From contig NZ_LFBV01000002.1 in assembly GCF_001905345.1 (NCBI RefSeq), positions 744,001 through 808,000 of the forward strand: a DNA stretch of 64,000 nt, given 5' to 3'. This document shows positions 18,552-27,412 of this stretch, in pieces. This DNA comes from Streptomyces uncialis. Lineage in GTDB: Bacteria; Actinomycetota; Actinomycetes; Streptomycetales; Streptomycetaceae. Both the position numbers and the translations under genes were made by a program. Numbering within the stretch: the stretch's first letter is position 1; every line of letters starts with the position of its first letter. Under the pieces are notes generated by a model. The model did no database searches, was not told the origin of the DNA, and was given only the letters and a program-made list of their open reading frames with translations.

Positions 18552-18949
18552 GACTAATCCGTCGCACGGCGGAACCGTTCACCGGTTCACCAACACCGGA
18601 GCGGCGCGCGAATGCACCCGATGGGAGCAAGGGGCCCGCGTGGAGGGTGTGCCGACAGGGCGCGTGGCCGTCGCCCGCGCGCCGCCGCGACCGTCCGTGC
18701 GGGGGTGCGCAGTCTTTCACGCGTCCGCCGGGCGCCGGAGGGGACGCGCCGGTGCCCACGCGTCGCCCGCCGGTGCGCCGGTGCGCGCCGACGCACCGAT
18801 CGCGCGCCCTCCGACCACCCCGGACCGTGGGCTTCCGGCCGCGCCCGACCGTGAACTGCCCGCCCCCGGGAATGGGGAGCTCCCGCCGACACGGGCCGAG
18901 GAGTCCCCGCTACCCCCGCCGGGGATCTCCGGTCGCCCGAAAACCGGGG
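18552..18949. other. 398-base gap with no recognised gene
   Basis: Lies between two minus-strand genes. It is GC-rich with short GCG/GGT repeats and contains the upstream region of the deacetylase gene. No reading frame with coding character, and no strong hairpin, was seen. Confidence 0.5.
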
Positions 18950-20296
18950 TCAGCGGCCCAGGGTCAGGCCGTCGGCGGCGGCGCCGCGGCTGAGGACGAT
19001 CTCCTTGATGCGGTCGCGGACATCGGCGGGCCCCGTACCGTCGGCGACCGCGTCGGCGTTCAGGTTCACGACCCGGCCGCTCCCGGTGTCGATCCACTGC
19101 GGCAGGAACTCGGCCTTGCTCACCCGCCAGCGCTCACCGGGGCGGGCCGGGGGCGCGAAGGTGAAGCGTCCGATGCTGCTCTCGTTGCCGCGGGCGTCCC
19201 AGTCGCCCTCGTGGTTGACCATCCGACCGGCGATCTGGTCGCCCATGCCGTAGACGATCCAGGTGCCGTTGACCTTCTCGTAGGCCTGCGGGACATGGGC
19301 GTGCGTACCGATGATCAGATCGATGGCGGGCAGTTCGCCGCTGCGGGCCGCGGTCAGCTGCTCGCCGACGGCCAGTTGGTCCTCGTCCGGCTCGTCCTGC
19401 CATTCGGTGCCCCAGTGCAGGGAAGTGACGACCACGTCGGCGCCCGCCTCCCGGGCGGCGCGGGCGTCCTCCAGAATCAGTTCCGGTTCCATCGGGCTGA
19501 CGGCCCACGGTCTGTCCTCGGGCAGCGGCTTGTTGGTGCCGTAGGTGTAGGAGAGGTGGGCGACCTTGGCACCACCGGCGCGCAGCCAGGCCGGGGTACG
19601 GGCCTCGGTCGCGGTGCGGGCGGTGCCGGAGTGCCGTACGCCCGCCTTGTCCAGGGCGTCGAGGGTGCGGTCGATGCCCTCGGGCCCGTCGTCCAGGGAG
19701 TGGTTGGTGGCGGTCGAGCAGGAGTCGTAGCCCGTGGCGGCGAGCGCGGCGGCGATCTCGGGCGGTGACCGGAAGTCCGGGTAGCCGGTGTAGTCGCCGT
19801 CGGCGCCGTACACCGTCTCCGCGTGGCAGATCGCCAGGTCCGCGCCGGAGATCACCGGACGGACCCCGGCGAGCATGGGGCGGAAGTCGTAGCCGTCGCC
19901 GCCGGAGTCGGACTGCGCGCGGCGGATGATCGAGTCGTGCGGGAGGACGTCCCCGGTGGCGGCGAGGGTGAAGCCGCGGGCGCCGCCGCCCGGCGTGCCC
20001 GAGGCGCCCGCGCCGGCCGAGGCGCCCGCGCCGGCCGAAGTACCCGCGCTGCCGGGGGCGCCCGACTTCCCGGCGGCACCGGACTTCCCGGGGCGGGCGG
20101 AGCCGTCGGCCGTGGCGGGAGCGGTGGTGTCCGGTCGCCGGTCCCGGTCCGGGCCCTGGCCGGGCGCGGTGTCCCCGCCCGCGCAGGCCGTGGCGGTGGC
20201 GCCGAGCAGCAGCACGGCGAGGACAGTGAGCGTCCGTCCGGAGGGGACGGGACGTGGACGCCCGGGACACGGGCATGGAGGTTGGTGCGAGGTCAT
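18950..20296 (-). CDS. CapA/PgsA-family metallophosphatase-like lipoprotein
   Basis: A 448-residue protein with a signal peptide and a lipobox-like ATATAC near residue 38, a long Gly/Ala/Ser-rich linker (about 45-105) and a CapA domain (about 107-440). Visible metal-site motifs are ATGDVLPHD, ATNHSLDDG, SLHWGTEW and GTHAHVPQ. The family includes poly-gamma-glutamate capsule proteins, but many Streptomyces members stand alone, as here, and their substrate is unknown. ATG 20296 (MTSHQPP) was chosen over the longer frame because the extra 27 residues are Arg/Pro-rich and non-signal-like. Confidence 0.85.
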   Translation of the reverse strand: MTSHQPPCPCPGRPRPVPSGRTLTVLAVLLLGATATACAGGDTAPGQGPDRDRRPDTTAPATADGSARPGKSGAAGKSGAPGSAGTSAGAGASAGAGASGTPGGGARGFTLAATGDVLPHDSIIRRAQSDSGGDGYDFRPMLAGVRPVISGADLAICHAETVYGADGDYTGYPDFRSPPEIAAALAATGYDSCSTATNHSLDDGPEGIDRTLDALDKAGVRHSGTARTATEARTPAWLRAGGAKVAHLSYTYGTNKPLPEDRPWAVSPMEPELILEDARAAREAGADVVVTSLHWGTEWQDEPDEDQLAVGEQLTAARSGELPAIDLIIGTHAHVPQAYEKVNGTWIVYGMGDQIAGRMVNHEGDWDARGNESSIGRFTFAPPARPGERWRVSKAEFLPQWIDTGSGRVVNLNADAVADGTGPADVRDRIKEIVLSRGAAADGLTLGR

Positions 20297-21118
20297 GGAA
20301 CCGGCTCCCCGTCGCTGCGCATGTCGCCGAGAGGTCGGGGGAGGCGCGGTACGCGGGTGCGGTGCGCGCCTCCGCACACTCGGCGTTCGTCATATGGTCG
20401 GACGGGACGACTCCATAGCGGAACGGTGAGGGCCACAAGCGGCCACGCCGTGACGGTCACCCGTTAGGCGCGTCCCAGCACCCCCATCCGTCACCGAGCG
20501 TTACGGGTGCCACCTCTCCCCCACCCCCGCCCAGGGCCACTCCAGCCACCCCGCAACCGGCGCGCGCGGCCCCTCTCCAGGTGCTCTCCCGGCCTTCCCG
20601 GGTCGATTCCGAGCCACTTGTGACACATCTCACGTTTCACGCATCACTCTTTCGGTGCGTGACGATCACCGCACCCACGACCCCCGCATGTGCCCAAGGC
20701 GCGACGCAGAGTAGCGGAATTGACCATTCCGTTGCGCCTGATGCGACAGGAGAGCCCAACTGCGGCCCCCGGGACGGCCCTGGGAGCAAGAAAGCGCGTG
20801 CACTCCCCCGCATCCGCGGTACCCCACCCCCGCGCACACCCGGTGCGCGGCGGAGCTCTTCCCGATTCACCGTCACATTCCGCCACCGGCGGCCGTAATG
20901 TGAGGGCTCGGCCGATCGGACGCCGGGACTCCCCCGCCCCGTGCGTCACCCCTGTGCCCTGCCGTCCCAGGGATGCGCATCCCTGGCAGGTCATATGCGA
21001 AAGCACGGAGTCGACTTGAGTGGAGTCGGGCCCGGCAACGTGTCTCACCATGAAGGCCCTTCGCCACGACCGGCGCGGGGTTGCGCGGGGGCGCGTAGGT
21101 CCGAGAGAAGGTGGAACG
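20297..21118. other. 822-base gap; holds a CRP-like box and no convincing gene
   Basis: Several short reading frames cross this gap but none has coding bias or a ribosome-binding site. The only signal is TGTGA-N6-TCACG at 20619-20634. The first half is the upstream region of the CapA gene and the second half that of the gene starting at 21119. Confidence 0.5.
20619..20634. promoter_or_regulatory. CRP/FNR-like binding site
   Basis: TGTGACACATCTCACG matches the TGTGA-N6-TCACA consensus except for the last base. Streptomyces has a Crp protein with a similar recognition sequence. It is 323 bases before the CapA start and 485 before the 21119 gene, so the target gene is unclear. Confidence 0.35.
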
Positions 21119-21628
21119 GTGCTGCCCGACAAGACGAACGGCACGAGTGGCGACGAACTCGTGATCCCCATGGCCTGGCTGTACGCGGAGTACATCGCGG
21201 ACGAGGTGCTCCGCACAGGTGACCTCGTCCCGTCCAGCACGCTCGAATTCCGGGCCGGGCGGCAGACGCTCGCCCTCACCGCCTATCTGTCCGACCTCAA
21301 CGACGAACTGTCCGGTATCCGGGTCGTCTCGCAGTTCGACGAGTGGCTCTCCCTCACCGCGTACGGCAACCCCTGGCAGGAGTGGGTGCGTGACCGACTC
21401 GCGTGCCTCGGCGCCCAGGAGCGCGCCCGGGGCCGCGCCAACCCCGATCTGCGGCTGGCCGAGGCCGCCTGGCGATGGCTGGAGCGGACCGAACTCCTCG
21501 CCCCTGACCTGGACACGGGCCTGAACTGGCCCCGCGGCGGATTCCCGGTCGACGAGAACGAACAGGTGTGGACACCCGCGTGGCAGCTCGGGGTGCCGCT
21601 CGGACATCTCGCCATCCATCTGTTCTGA
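21119..21628 (+). CDS. Conserved-looking hypothetical protein
   Basis: A 169-residue, probably cytoplasmic protein not assigned to a family. It is acidic and rich in Trp (EAAWRWLER, TPAWQLG, NPWQEWV), with no membrane segment or signal peptide. Codon use has the strong third-position GC of neighbouring genes. GTG 21119 is preferred because GAAGGTGGA lies just upstream; ATG 21050 in the same frame lacks a ribosome-binding site. It precedes an anti-sigma-like gene by 140 bases. Confidence 0.6.
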   Translation: MLPDKTNGTSGDELVIPMAWLYAEYIADEVLRTGDLVPSSTLEFRAGRQTLALTAYLSDLNDELSGIRVVSQFDEWLSLTAYGNPWQEWVRDRLACLGAQERARGRANPDLRLAEAAWRWLERTELLAPDLDTGLNWPRGGFPVDENEQVWTPAWQLGVPLGHLAIHLF

Positions 21629-21768
21629 TCCGCGTCCGGCGGGCCACCGGCGGACGGCCGGGGCGCCGCCGGTCCCCCTTCTTGTCGTTTTTCCCATGGG
21701 TTTGAGCAAAAGCGGAAGAAGTTCCGTACTTCAGGGCGGCACACCGACCCCGTACCCGAGGACCGCCC

Positions 21769-22482
21769 ATGAGCCCGCAAGCGCGGCACCAGGACGTCGC
21801 CGCCTACGCTCTCGGCGTCCTGGAACCGGCCGACGCCATCCGCTTCGAGGAGCACCTCGACGAGTGCGTGGCGTGCATGGTCCGGCTCGGTGACCTGTCC
21901 CGGGTGGTCACGCTCCTGGCGCCGTTCGAAGGGCCCCGGGCCGAGGAACGGCCGCCCCTGGAACGGCCTTCCGGGGAACTCCTCGACCGGCTGCTGACCG
22001 AGGTGGGCGCCCGGCAGACCCGACGCCGGACCCTGCGGATGCGGCTGATCGGAGCCGCCGCCGCGCTGGTCCTCGGCGCGCCCCTCGCCGCGTACACGCT
22101 CGGCGGCCACGGGCCGGACGCACCACACCCGCCGGTGGCCGGCGCCCCGGCCGTCCAGAGTCTGCGCGGGACCGATCCGCTCAGCGGGGCCAGGGCCTCC
22201 GTACGGCTGACGGACCGCCGCTGGGGCACCGAGGTGGCGCTCAGCCTGGCCCGGGTCCAGGGCCCGCTGGTCTGCGCGCTGATCGCGGTGGGCCGCGACG
22301 GCACCCGGCAGACCGTGGCCACCTGGGCGGTACCGCCACCCGGCGGACGTGATGTCCTGGGGGCCGTGGACCGGCGCGAAGCCCCGGTGATCTCGGGCGG
22401 CACCGCGCTCCCCCGCGCGGACATCGCCCGGTTCGAGATCCGGACCAGGGACGGACGGCTGCTGATGACGGTGAATCCCTGA
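21769..22482 (+). CDS. Anti-sigma factor-like membrane protein with zinc-finger N-terminus
   Basis: A 237-residue protein. The N-terminal helical domain with HQDVAAYALGVL and HLDECVACM (HxxxCxxC) is the zinc-binding anti-sigma fold. A single membrane segment spans about 88-110 (RLIGAAAALVLGAPLAAYTLG), followed by an extracytoplasmic beta-rich domain (about 125-237) resembling the RskA/anti-sigma-K C-terminus. Such proteins hold an ECF sigma factor until a signal arrives. No sigma gene is adjacent, so the partner is elsewhere or lost. Confidence 0.8.
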   Translation: MSPQARHQDVAAYALGVLEPADAIRFEEHLDECVACMVRLGDLSRVVTLLAPFEGPRAEERPPLERPSGELLDRLLTEVGARQTRRRTLRMRLIGAAAALVLGAPLAAYTLGGHGPDAPHPPVAGAPAVQSLRGTDPLSGARASVRLTDRRWGTEVALSLARVQGPLVCALIAVGRDGTRQTVATWAVPPPGGRDVLGAVDRREAPVISGGTALPRADIARFEIRTRDGRLLMTVNP

Positions 22483-22538
22483 GCCCGGCACGGTCCCCCG
22501 CTCACCGGCCGCCCGGGCGGCGTCCCGCCGTCCGGGCC

Positions 22539-23228
22539 TCAGCGGGGCGGTGACACCAGCCCCAGCTCGTACGCCGTGATGACGAGCTGGACCCGGTCGC
22601 GGGCCGCGAGCTTGGTGAACAGCCGCCCCACATGGGCCTTGGCGGTGGCCGGGCTGATGACGAGCCGTTCGGCGATCTCCGCGTTGGACAGCCCGCCGCC
22701 GACCAGGGTGAGCACCTCCCGCTCCCGGTGGGTGATGCCTCCGATCACCGGCCGGGGCGGCGCGGGCTCGGGCCGCGCCGCGAACTCCGCGATCAGACGG
22801 CCCGTCACCCGGGGCGCGAGCAGGGCGTCGCCCCGGGCCACCACCCGGACGGCGGCCAGGATCTCGTCCAGGTCCATGTCCTTGACCAGGAAGCCGCCGG
22901 CGCCCGCGCGCAGCGCCCCGTACACATACGCGTCGTCGTCGAACGTGGTGAGGACGAGGACGCGCGCCCGGCCGGGGCCCGTGGTGATCAGCCGGGTGGC
23001 CTCGATCCCGTCCATACCGGGCATCCGGATGTCCATCACGACCACGTCCGGGGCGAGTTCCCGGGTCAGCCGGACCGCTTCCGCGCCGTCGCCCGCCTCC
23101 CCGACGACCCGCAGCCCGGGGCTGCCGGACATCAGGACCCGCAGCCCGGCGCGGACCAGCGGCTGGTCGTCGACGAGCAGTACCCCGACCGTGGGATCGC
23201 GGTCCCCGGGAGCGGTGGGGGCGTTCAT
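22539..23228 (-). CDS. NarL/LuxR-family response regulator
   Basis: A 229-residue regulator. The receiver domain (about 12-130) has acidic pocket VDD near 19-21, phospho-acceptor Asp66 in VVMDIRMPG and Lys in FLVKDMD. The C-terminal LuxR-type helix-turn-helix (about 160-225) contains ITHREREVLTLVGGGLSNAEIAERL. ATG 23228 overlaps the stop of the kinase gene by four bases, so the pair is coupled. The longer frame upstream is a kinase shadow. It probably controls the ABC transporter genes divergent from the kinase. Confidence 0.92.
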   Translation of the reverse strand: MNAPTAPGDRDPTVGVLLVDDQPLVRAGLRVLMSGSPGLRVVGEAGDGAEAVRLTRELAPDVVVMDIRMPGMDGIEATRLITTGPGRARVLVLTTFDDDAYVYGALRAGAGGFLVKDMDLDEILAAVRVVARGDALLAPRVTGRLIAEFAARPEPAPPRPVIGGITHREREVLTLVGGGLSNAEIAERLVISPATAKAHVGRLFTKLAARDRVQLVITAYELGLVSPPR

Positions 23229-24424
23229 CGCGCGGCCACCGGGACCGGCAGCCGGGCCGCCACCTCGAAGCCGCCGCCGGGGCGGGGCCCCGCGGTGCAG
23301 CGGCCACGCAGCAGCGCCGCCCGTTCGCGCATCCCGGTGATGCCGTAGCCATGGCCCGGGGTCCCGCGGCCCCGGCCGTCGTCGGTGACGGTGAGGGACA
23401 GCGCCCCGTCCCCGTAGTCGACGACCACCCGGCAACGGGGCGTCGCGGCATGGCGTATCACGTTGGTGATCGACTCCTGGACGATACGGAACCCGGCCGC
23501 CTCCAGATCGGCGGGGAGCGGGCGCCGTTCACCGCGGAACTCGATGTCGACGTGGACGCCCGCGTCCCGCGCGGTGGCGACCAGTCGGCCGAGGTCCGCG
23601 AGGGTGGGCGCGGGGTCCAGCGACGGCACCTGGGGGTCGGTGTGCCGGAGCGCCCCGAGCATGTGCCGCAGTCCGGCGAGGGTGTCCCTGCTGGTGGTCT
23701 CGATGGCGGCGAGCGCGGCCTTCGCCTCGTCCGGGTGGCCGGCGATGACCCGGCGGCCCACCCCGGCCTGGATGGCGATGGCGCCGATGCTGTGGGCGAC
23801 CATGTCGTGCAGCTCGCGGGCGATACGCAGCCGTTCGGCGGTGACGGCGTGGGCCGCCGCCTCGGCCCGTACCGTCTCGGCGTGCTCGCGGCGCTCATGG
23901 ATCAGATGGGCGGTGGTCCAGGTGGCGGCGAGCCCGAGGACCAGGAACATCACGGAGGAGAGGTGGTTGTCCGCGCCGGTGCGGTAGTGGCCGACGAGGG
24001 CGACATGGGTGCCGAGCGCGAGCACGGCGGCCGTCGCGGTGCGCGCCGTGCCCCCGTGTCCGGCGGCGATCCGGCCGACGACCGCGTAGGACAGCAGGGC
24101 CTGGAGGGTGGCGAGCTGCCAGCCAGGGCCCTCGAACCCGGGCATGAACGGCTGGCGCGCGGCGGCCGAGGCGGAGGTGACGACGGCGGGGAACGAGCCC
24201 GCGAGGATCAGCAGCAGGGCGGGCAGCGGCCGCCGGCGCACCAGGGGCAGCGTCAGGACGGCGAGCGCGGCGAACGGCAGGAGCCGTACCCCGGTCGGCT
24301 CGCGTTCGTCCATCGCCGTGACGCACAGCAGCACGGGATAGGCGAGGGCCCCGGTCCAGGCCAGGAACTCCGTCGCGGCCAGGGGCAGTCGCCTCGGACC
24401 GCGCTCACGCGGCGCGATGTTCAT
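23225..24424 (-). CDS. Sensor histidine kinase (NarL-partner type)
   Basis: A 399-residue kinase. Six or so hydrophobic segments occupy about 15-165, a short coiled linker with HERREHAETVRAEAAA leads to the HisKA_3 dimerisation domain with phospho-acceptor His near 206 in RELHDMVAHS, and the ATPase domain ends the protein (ITNVIRHA as N-box, DDGRGRGTPGHGYGITGM as G-box). ATG 24424 gives a normal N-terminus. It is divergent from an ABC exporter, the usual layout of systems that sense antibiotics or membrane stress. Confidence 0.92.
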   Translation of the reverse strand: MNIAPRERGPRRLPLAATEFLAWTGALAYPVLLCVTAMDEREPTGVRLLPFAALAVLTLPLVRRRPLPALLLILAGSFPAVVTSASAAARQPFMPGFEGPGWQLATLQALLSYAVVGRIAAGHGGTARTATAAVLALGTHVALVGHYRTGADNHLSSVMFLVLGLAATWTTAHLIHERREHAETVRAEAAAHAVTAERLRIARELHDMVAHSIGAIAIQAGVGRRVIAGHPDEAKAALAAIETTSRDTLAGLRHMLGALRHTDPQVPSLDPAPTLADLGRLVATARDAGVHVDIEFRGERRPLPADLEAAGFRIVQESITNVIRHAATPRCRVVVDYGDGALSLTVTDDGRGRGTPGHGYGITGMRERAALLRGRCTAGPRPGGGFEVAARLPVPVAAR

Positions 24425-24555
24425 GGGCCGATGATAGGGACGGCGTCCCACCGGGGCATCGGCCCGTGGGCGTACGCCCGGGGGCCACCCTCCGGTCGCG
24501 GAGTGCGGCCGGTCGCCCGATGACCGGGCGGGCCGGTGCGCGGGACCGTGGCGGC

Positions 24556-25467
24556 ATGATCGAAGTCGACGATGTCACCAAGCGGTACGGCCGCACGACC
24601 GCCGTGCACGGCCTGTCCTTCACCGTGGCCCCCGGCCAGGTCACCGGATTCCTCGGGCCCAACGGCGCCGGGAAGTCCACCACGTTGCGGATGGTCCTCG
24701 GGCTGACCTCGCCCACCAGCGGTACCGTCACCGTCGGCGGGCGGCGCTTTCGCGGGCTGCCACGCGGGCTGTGCGAGGTGGGGGCGCTGCTCGACGCGGG
24801 CGACGCGCACGGCGGACGGACGGCCCGCGCCCATCTGGCGGCGCTGGCGCGCGGCAACGGACTGCCCCGGCGCCGGGTGGACGAGGTCCTCGCGCAGACG
24901 GGTCTCACGTCGGTGGCCGGGCGCCGGGTCGGCGGGTTCTCGCTGGGGATGCGGCAGCGGCTGGGGATCGCCGGGGCGCTGCTCGGTGATCCGCCGGTGC
25001 TGCTGTTCGACGAGCCCCTGAACGGCCTCGACCCGGAGGGCATCCGCTGGGTGCGGGGGCTCTTCCGGCGGCTGGCGGACGAGGGCCGTACCGTCCTGGT
25101 GTCCAGTCATCTGATGCGGGAGATGGAGCACACCGCGCAGCGGCTGATCGTCATCGGCCGGGGCGAGCTCATCGCCACCGGGACCCTCGCGGAGTTCGCG
25201 GCGGCGGACACCACGACGGATGTGTCGGTACGGACCCCGGACCCGGCGGCGCTCGCCACGGCGCTGGGCGGCCCGGGGGTGGAGGTCCGGGTGGAGGACG
25301 ACGGCTCGTGCGCGGTGACCGGGCTGACGGCCCGGCGGATCGGTGATCTGGCGCTGCTCCACCGGATACCCCTGCACGGGCTGACACCCCGGCGGGCCTC
25401 GTTGGAGGAGACGTTCATGGGACTGACCTCCGACAGTGTCGAGTACGGATCGGGGAACGCGCGATGA
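24556..25467 (+). CDS. ABC transporter ATP-binding protein (drug-exporter type)
   Basis: A 303-residue ATPase with Walker A GPNGAGKST (34-42), signature GFSLGMRQRLGIAGALLG and Walker B LLFDEPLNGLDPEG. The C-terminal extension (about 215-300) is typical of the DrrA/BcrA class. ATG 24556 (MIEVDDVTKRYG) matches family N-termini; an in-frame ATG at 24520 is possible. It overlaps the permease start by four bases. It is divergent from a two-component system that is a likely regulator. Confidence 0.92.
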   Translation: MIEVDDVTKRYGRTTAVHGLSFTVAPGQVTGFLGPNGAGKSTTLRMVLGLTSPTSGTVTVGGRRFRGLPRGLCEVGALLDAGDAHGGRTARAHLAALARGNGLPRRRVDEVLAQTGLTSVAGRRVGGFSLGMRQRLGIAGALLGDPPVLLFDEPLNGLDPEGIRWVRGLFRRLADEGRTVLVSSHLMREMEHTAQRLIVIGRGELIATGTLAEFAAADTTTDVSVRTPDPAALATALGGPGVEVRVEDDGSCAVTGLTARRIGDLALLHRIPLHGLTPRRASLEETFMGLTSDSVEYGSGNAR

Positions 25468-26342
25468 CGTCCCCGAGCGGAACGGCCTCCCCGGCGTACC
25501 GGAGCCGGTCGGCGCCCCGGGTCCGGTTCACGGATCTGACGGCCGCCGAGTGGCTGAAGCTGTGGTCGCTGCGTTCGACGTGCTGGGTGCTCGGGGTGTG
25601 CGCGGTCGTGGTGACCGGTATCAACGCGAACTCCGCGCGGTCCAACGCGGACCGGCTGGCCGGTCAGCCCGTGTCGCCGCCGTATCCGCCGCCCGGCGGC
25701 GTCGACCGGCCGTTCCTGTTCGATCCGCTGGCGACCGCGTTCACGGAACCGGCCTGGCAGATCCTGATGGCGGTCGCGGGGGCGGTCGGGGCCGCGGTGC
25801 TCTCCGGTGAGTACGCGACGGGACTTGTCCGGACGACCTTCGCGGCGGTGCCCGACCGGCGGTCCCTGCTGGCCGCGAAGACCCTGGTGGTGACGGTCGC
25901 CCTGCTGGGTTTCGGGGCCGTCGTGTCGGGGGCCTCCTTCGGGCTGACGCAAGCGCTGCTGCGGGACCACGGAGGGCTGTCCCTCACCGATCCCGGGGCG
26001 CTGCGGGCGGTGGTGGGTTCGGCGCTGCTCGCCCCGCTGTGCGGGCTGGTCGGGATGGCGACGGCCGCCGTGGTGCGGCACGCGGCGGGCAGCGCGGTGG
26101 GGACCGCCGGGCTGCTCCTGCTGGTGCCCGCGCTGTTCCGGGGCGACACCTACCGCTGGGTGGCGGAGATCGGCAACAGCATGCCGTTCAGCGCGTGGGA
26201 AGCGCTGGTCCAGAACCCGGAGCGCGACCACGGCGTCGCGAAGTACCCGGTCGGGGTCGCCGAGGCCTGGCTGGTGTACGGGGCCTGGTCGGTCGCGGCG
26301 GTCGTCCTCGCCGTGGTGGTGACCGACCGCCGGGACGTGTGA
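25464..26342 (+). CDS. ABC transporter permease
   Basis: A 292-residue membrane protein with six likely segments: about 45-65 (TCWVLGVCAVVVTGI), 98-120, 140-165, 180-205, 210-230 and 260-285 (AWSVAAVVLAVVV). It is the ABC-2 type partner of the ATPase upstream, coupled by an ATGA overlap. Substrate unknown; export of an antibiotic, lipid or peptide is plausible. It ends 15 bases from the convergent glycosylase gene. Confidence 0.88.
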   Translation: MTSPSGTASPAYRSRSAPRVRFTDLTAAEWLKLWSLRSTCWVLGVCAVVVTGINANSARSNADRLAGQPVSPPYPPPGGVDRPFLFDPLATAFTEPAWQILMAVAGAVGAAVLSGEYATGLVRTTFAAVPDRRSLLAAKTLVVTVALLGFGAVVSGASFGLTQALLRDHGGLSLTDPGALRAVVGSALLAPLCGLVGMATAAVVRHAAGSAVGTAGLLLLVPALFRGDTYRWVAEIGNSMPFSAWEALVQNPERDHGVAKYPVGVAEAWLVYGAWSVAAVVLAVVVTDRRDV

Positions 26343-26357
26343 GCCATGGGGCCCGGG

Positions 26358-27221
26358 TCACTTGAGGAAGCGGGACATCCGGCGGTCGGCGAGGGGACGG
26401 CCGCCGGTCTGGCAGGTGGGGCAGTACTGGAGCGAGGAGTCGCTGAAGGACACCTCGCGGATGGTGTCACCGCAGACGGGGCACGCCTCGCCGGTACGGC
26501 CGTGCACCCGCAGCCCGCTCTTCTTCTCCGCCTTCAGCCGCCCGGCGGCGAGCCCCCGGGAGCGCTCGACGGCTTCGGTGAGCGTCGAGCGGGTCGCCTC
26601 GTGGAGGATGTGGATGTCCTCGGGGGTGAGATCGGCGGCCAGCTTGTACGGGGACATCTTCGCGGCGTGCAGGATCTCGTCGCTGTAGGCGTTGCCGATC
26701 CCGGCAATCAGACCCTGGTCGCGCAGCGCGCCCTTGATCCGGCGGCGTTCCCCGTCGAGCAGCCGGGTCAGGGCCGCCTCGTCGAAGGAGTCCGCGAGCG
26801 GGTCGGGGCCGAGCCGGGCGATCCCGGGGACCGTCAAGGGGTCGTCGACGACATGGACGGCGAGCCGTTTCTGGGTGCCCGCCTCGGTGAGATCGAAGCC
26901 CTGGCCGTTCGCCAGCGCGACCCGCAGCGCGAGCGGGCCCTTGCCGGGACGCGGGAGTCCGTCCGGGAGCGGGTCCCGCCAGCGGAGCCAGCCGGCACGC
27001 GCCAGATGCGTCACCAGCCAGGGGCCGTCGCGGGTGGCCAGGGCGAGGAACTTGCCGTACCGGCCGACGGAGACGACCTCGCGGCCTTCGAGCGCGGTCA
27101 GGGGCGGGTCGTACGTCTTCAGGACACTGATCGCCACCGGCAGCACCCGGACGATCTCGTGCCCCACCAGATGCTCGCCGAGGAAGTCCCTCAGCGCCTC
27201 CACCTCGGGCAGTTCGGGCAT
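26358..27221 (-). CDS. Formamidopyrimidine-DNA glycosylase / endonuclease VIII-like (Fpg/Nei)
   Basis: A 287-residue base-excision repair glycosylase/AP lyase. MPELPEVE at the start carries the Pro nucleophile and catalytic Glu after Met removal; GIGNAYSDEILHAAKMSP is the helix-two-turn-helix; the zinc finger is CPVCGDTIREVS followed by QYCPTCQTGG. The finger and the LAAGRLKAEKKSG stretch fit actinobacterial Nei/Fpg paralogues more than housekeeping MutM, so oxidised-base specificity is uncertain. ATG 27221 is fixed by the obligatory PELPE start. Confidence 0.9.
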   Translation of the reverse strand: MPELPEVEALRDFLGEHLVGHEIVRVLPVAISVLKTYDPPLTALEGREVVSVGRYGKFLALATRDGPWLVTHLARAGWLRWRDPLPDGLPRPGKGPLALRVALANGQGFDLTEAGTQKRLAVHVVDDPLTVPGIARLGPDPLADSFDEAALTRLLDGERRRIKGALRDQGLIAGIGNAYSDEILHAAKMSPYKLAADLTPEDIHILHEATRSTLTEAVERSRGLAAGRLKAEKKSGLRVHGRTGEACPVCGDTIREVSFSDSSLQYCPTCQTGGRPLADRRMSRFLK

Positions 27222-27380
27222 GGCTCCAGCGTCACACGAGGCCGGAGCCGACGCCTCGCGGAGGCCCGGGGGCACCGCGTGGGACGGCCGGGGCGCGCGG
27301 GACGGGCCGGGAGTCGGACGGGGTGGGCCCGGTGCGGGCGGGTCGGATGCGGGGTGGGCCGGGTGCGGGGCAGGTCAGGC

Positions 27381-27412
27381 GCGAGGTGCCTCAGGTGCGA
27401 GGTGCCTCAGGT
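27381..27412. repeat. 16-base tandem repeat across the 3' end of the phosphatase gene
   Basis: GCGAGGTGCCTCAGGT occurs twice in tandem (27381-27396 and 27397-27412), overlapping the last codons of the SpoIIE-type gene. The adjoining 27222-27380 is G-rich and degenerate, with no coding character. Confidence 0.6.

Noticed and set aside
20581..20898. Small ORF of 105 codons in the 20.3-21.1 kb gap
   Set aside because: No ribosome-binding site, poor codon bias and no domain-like pattern.
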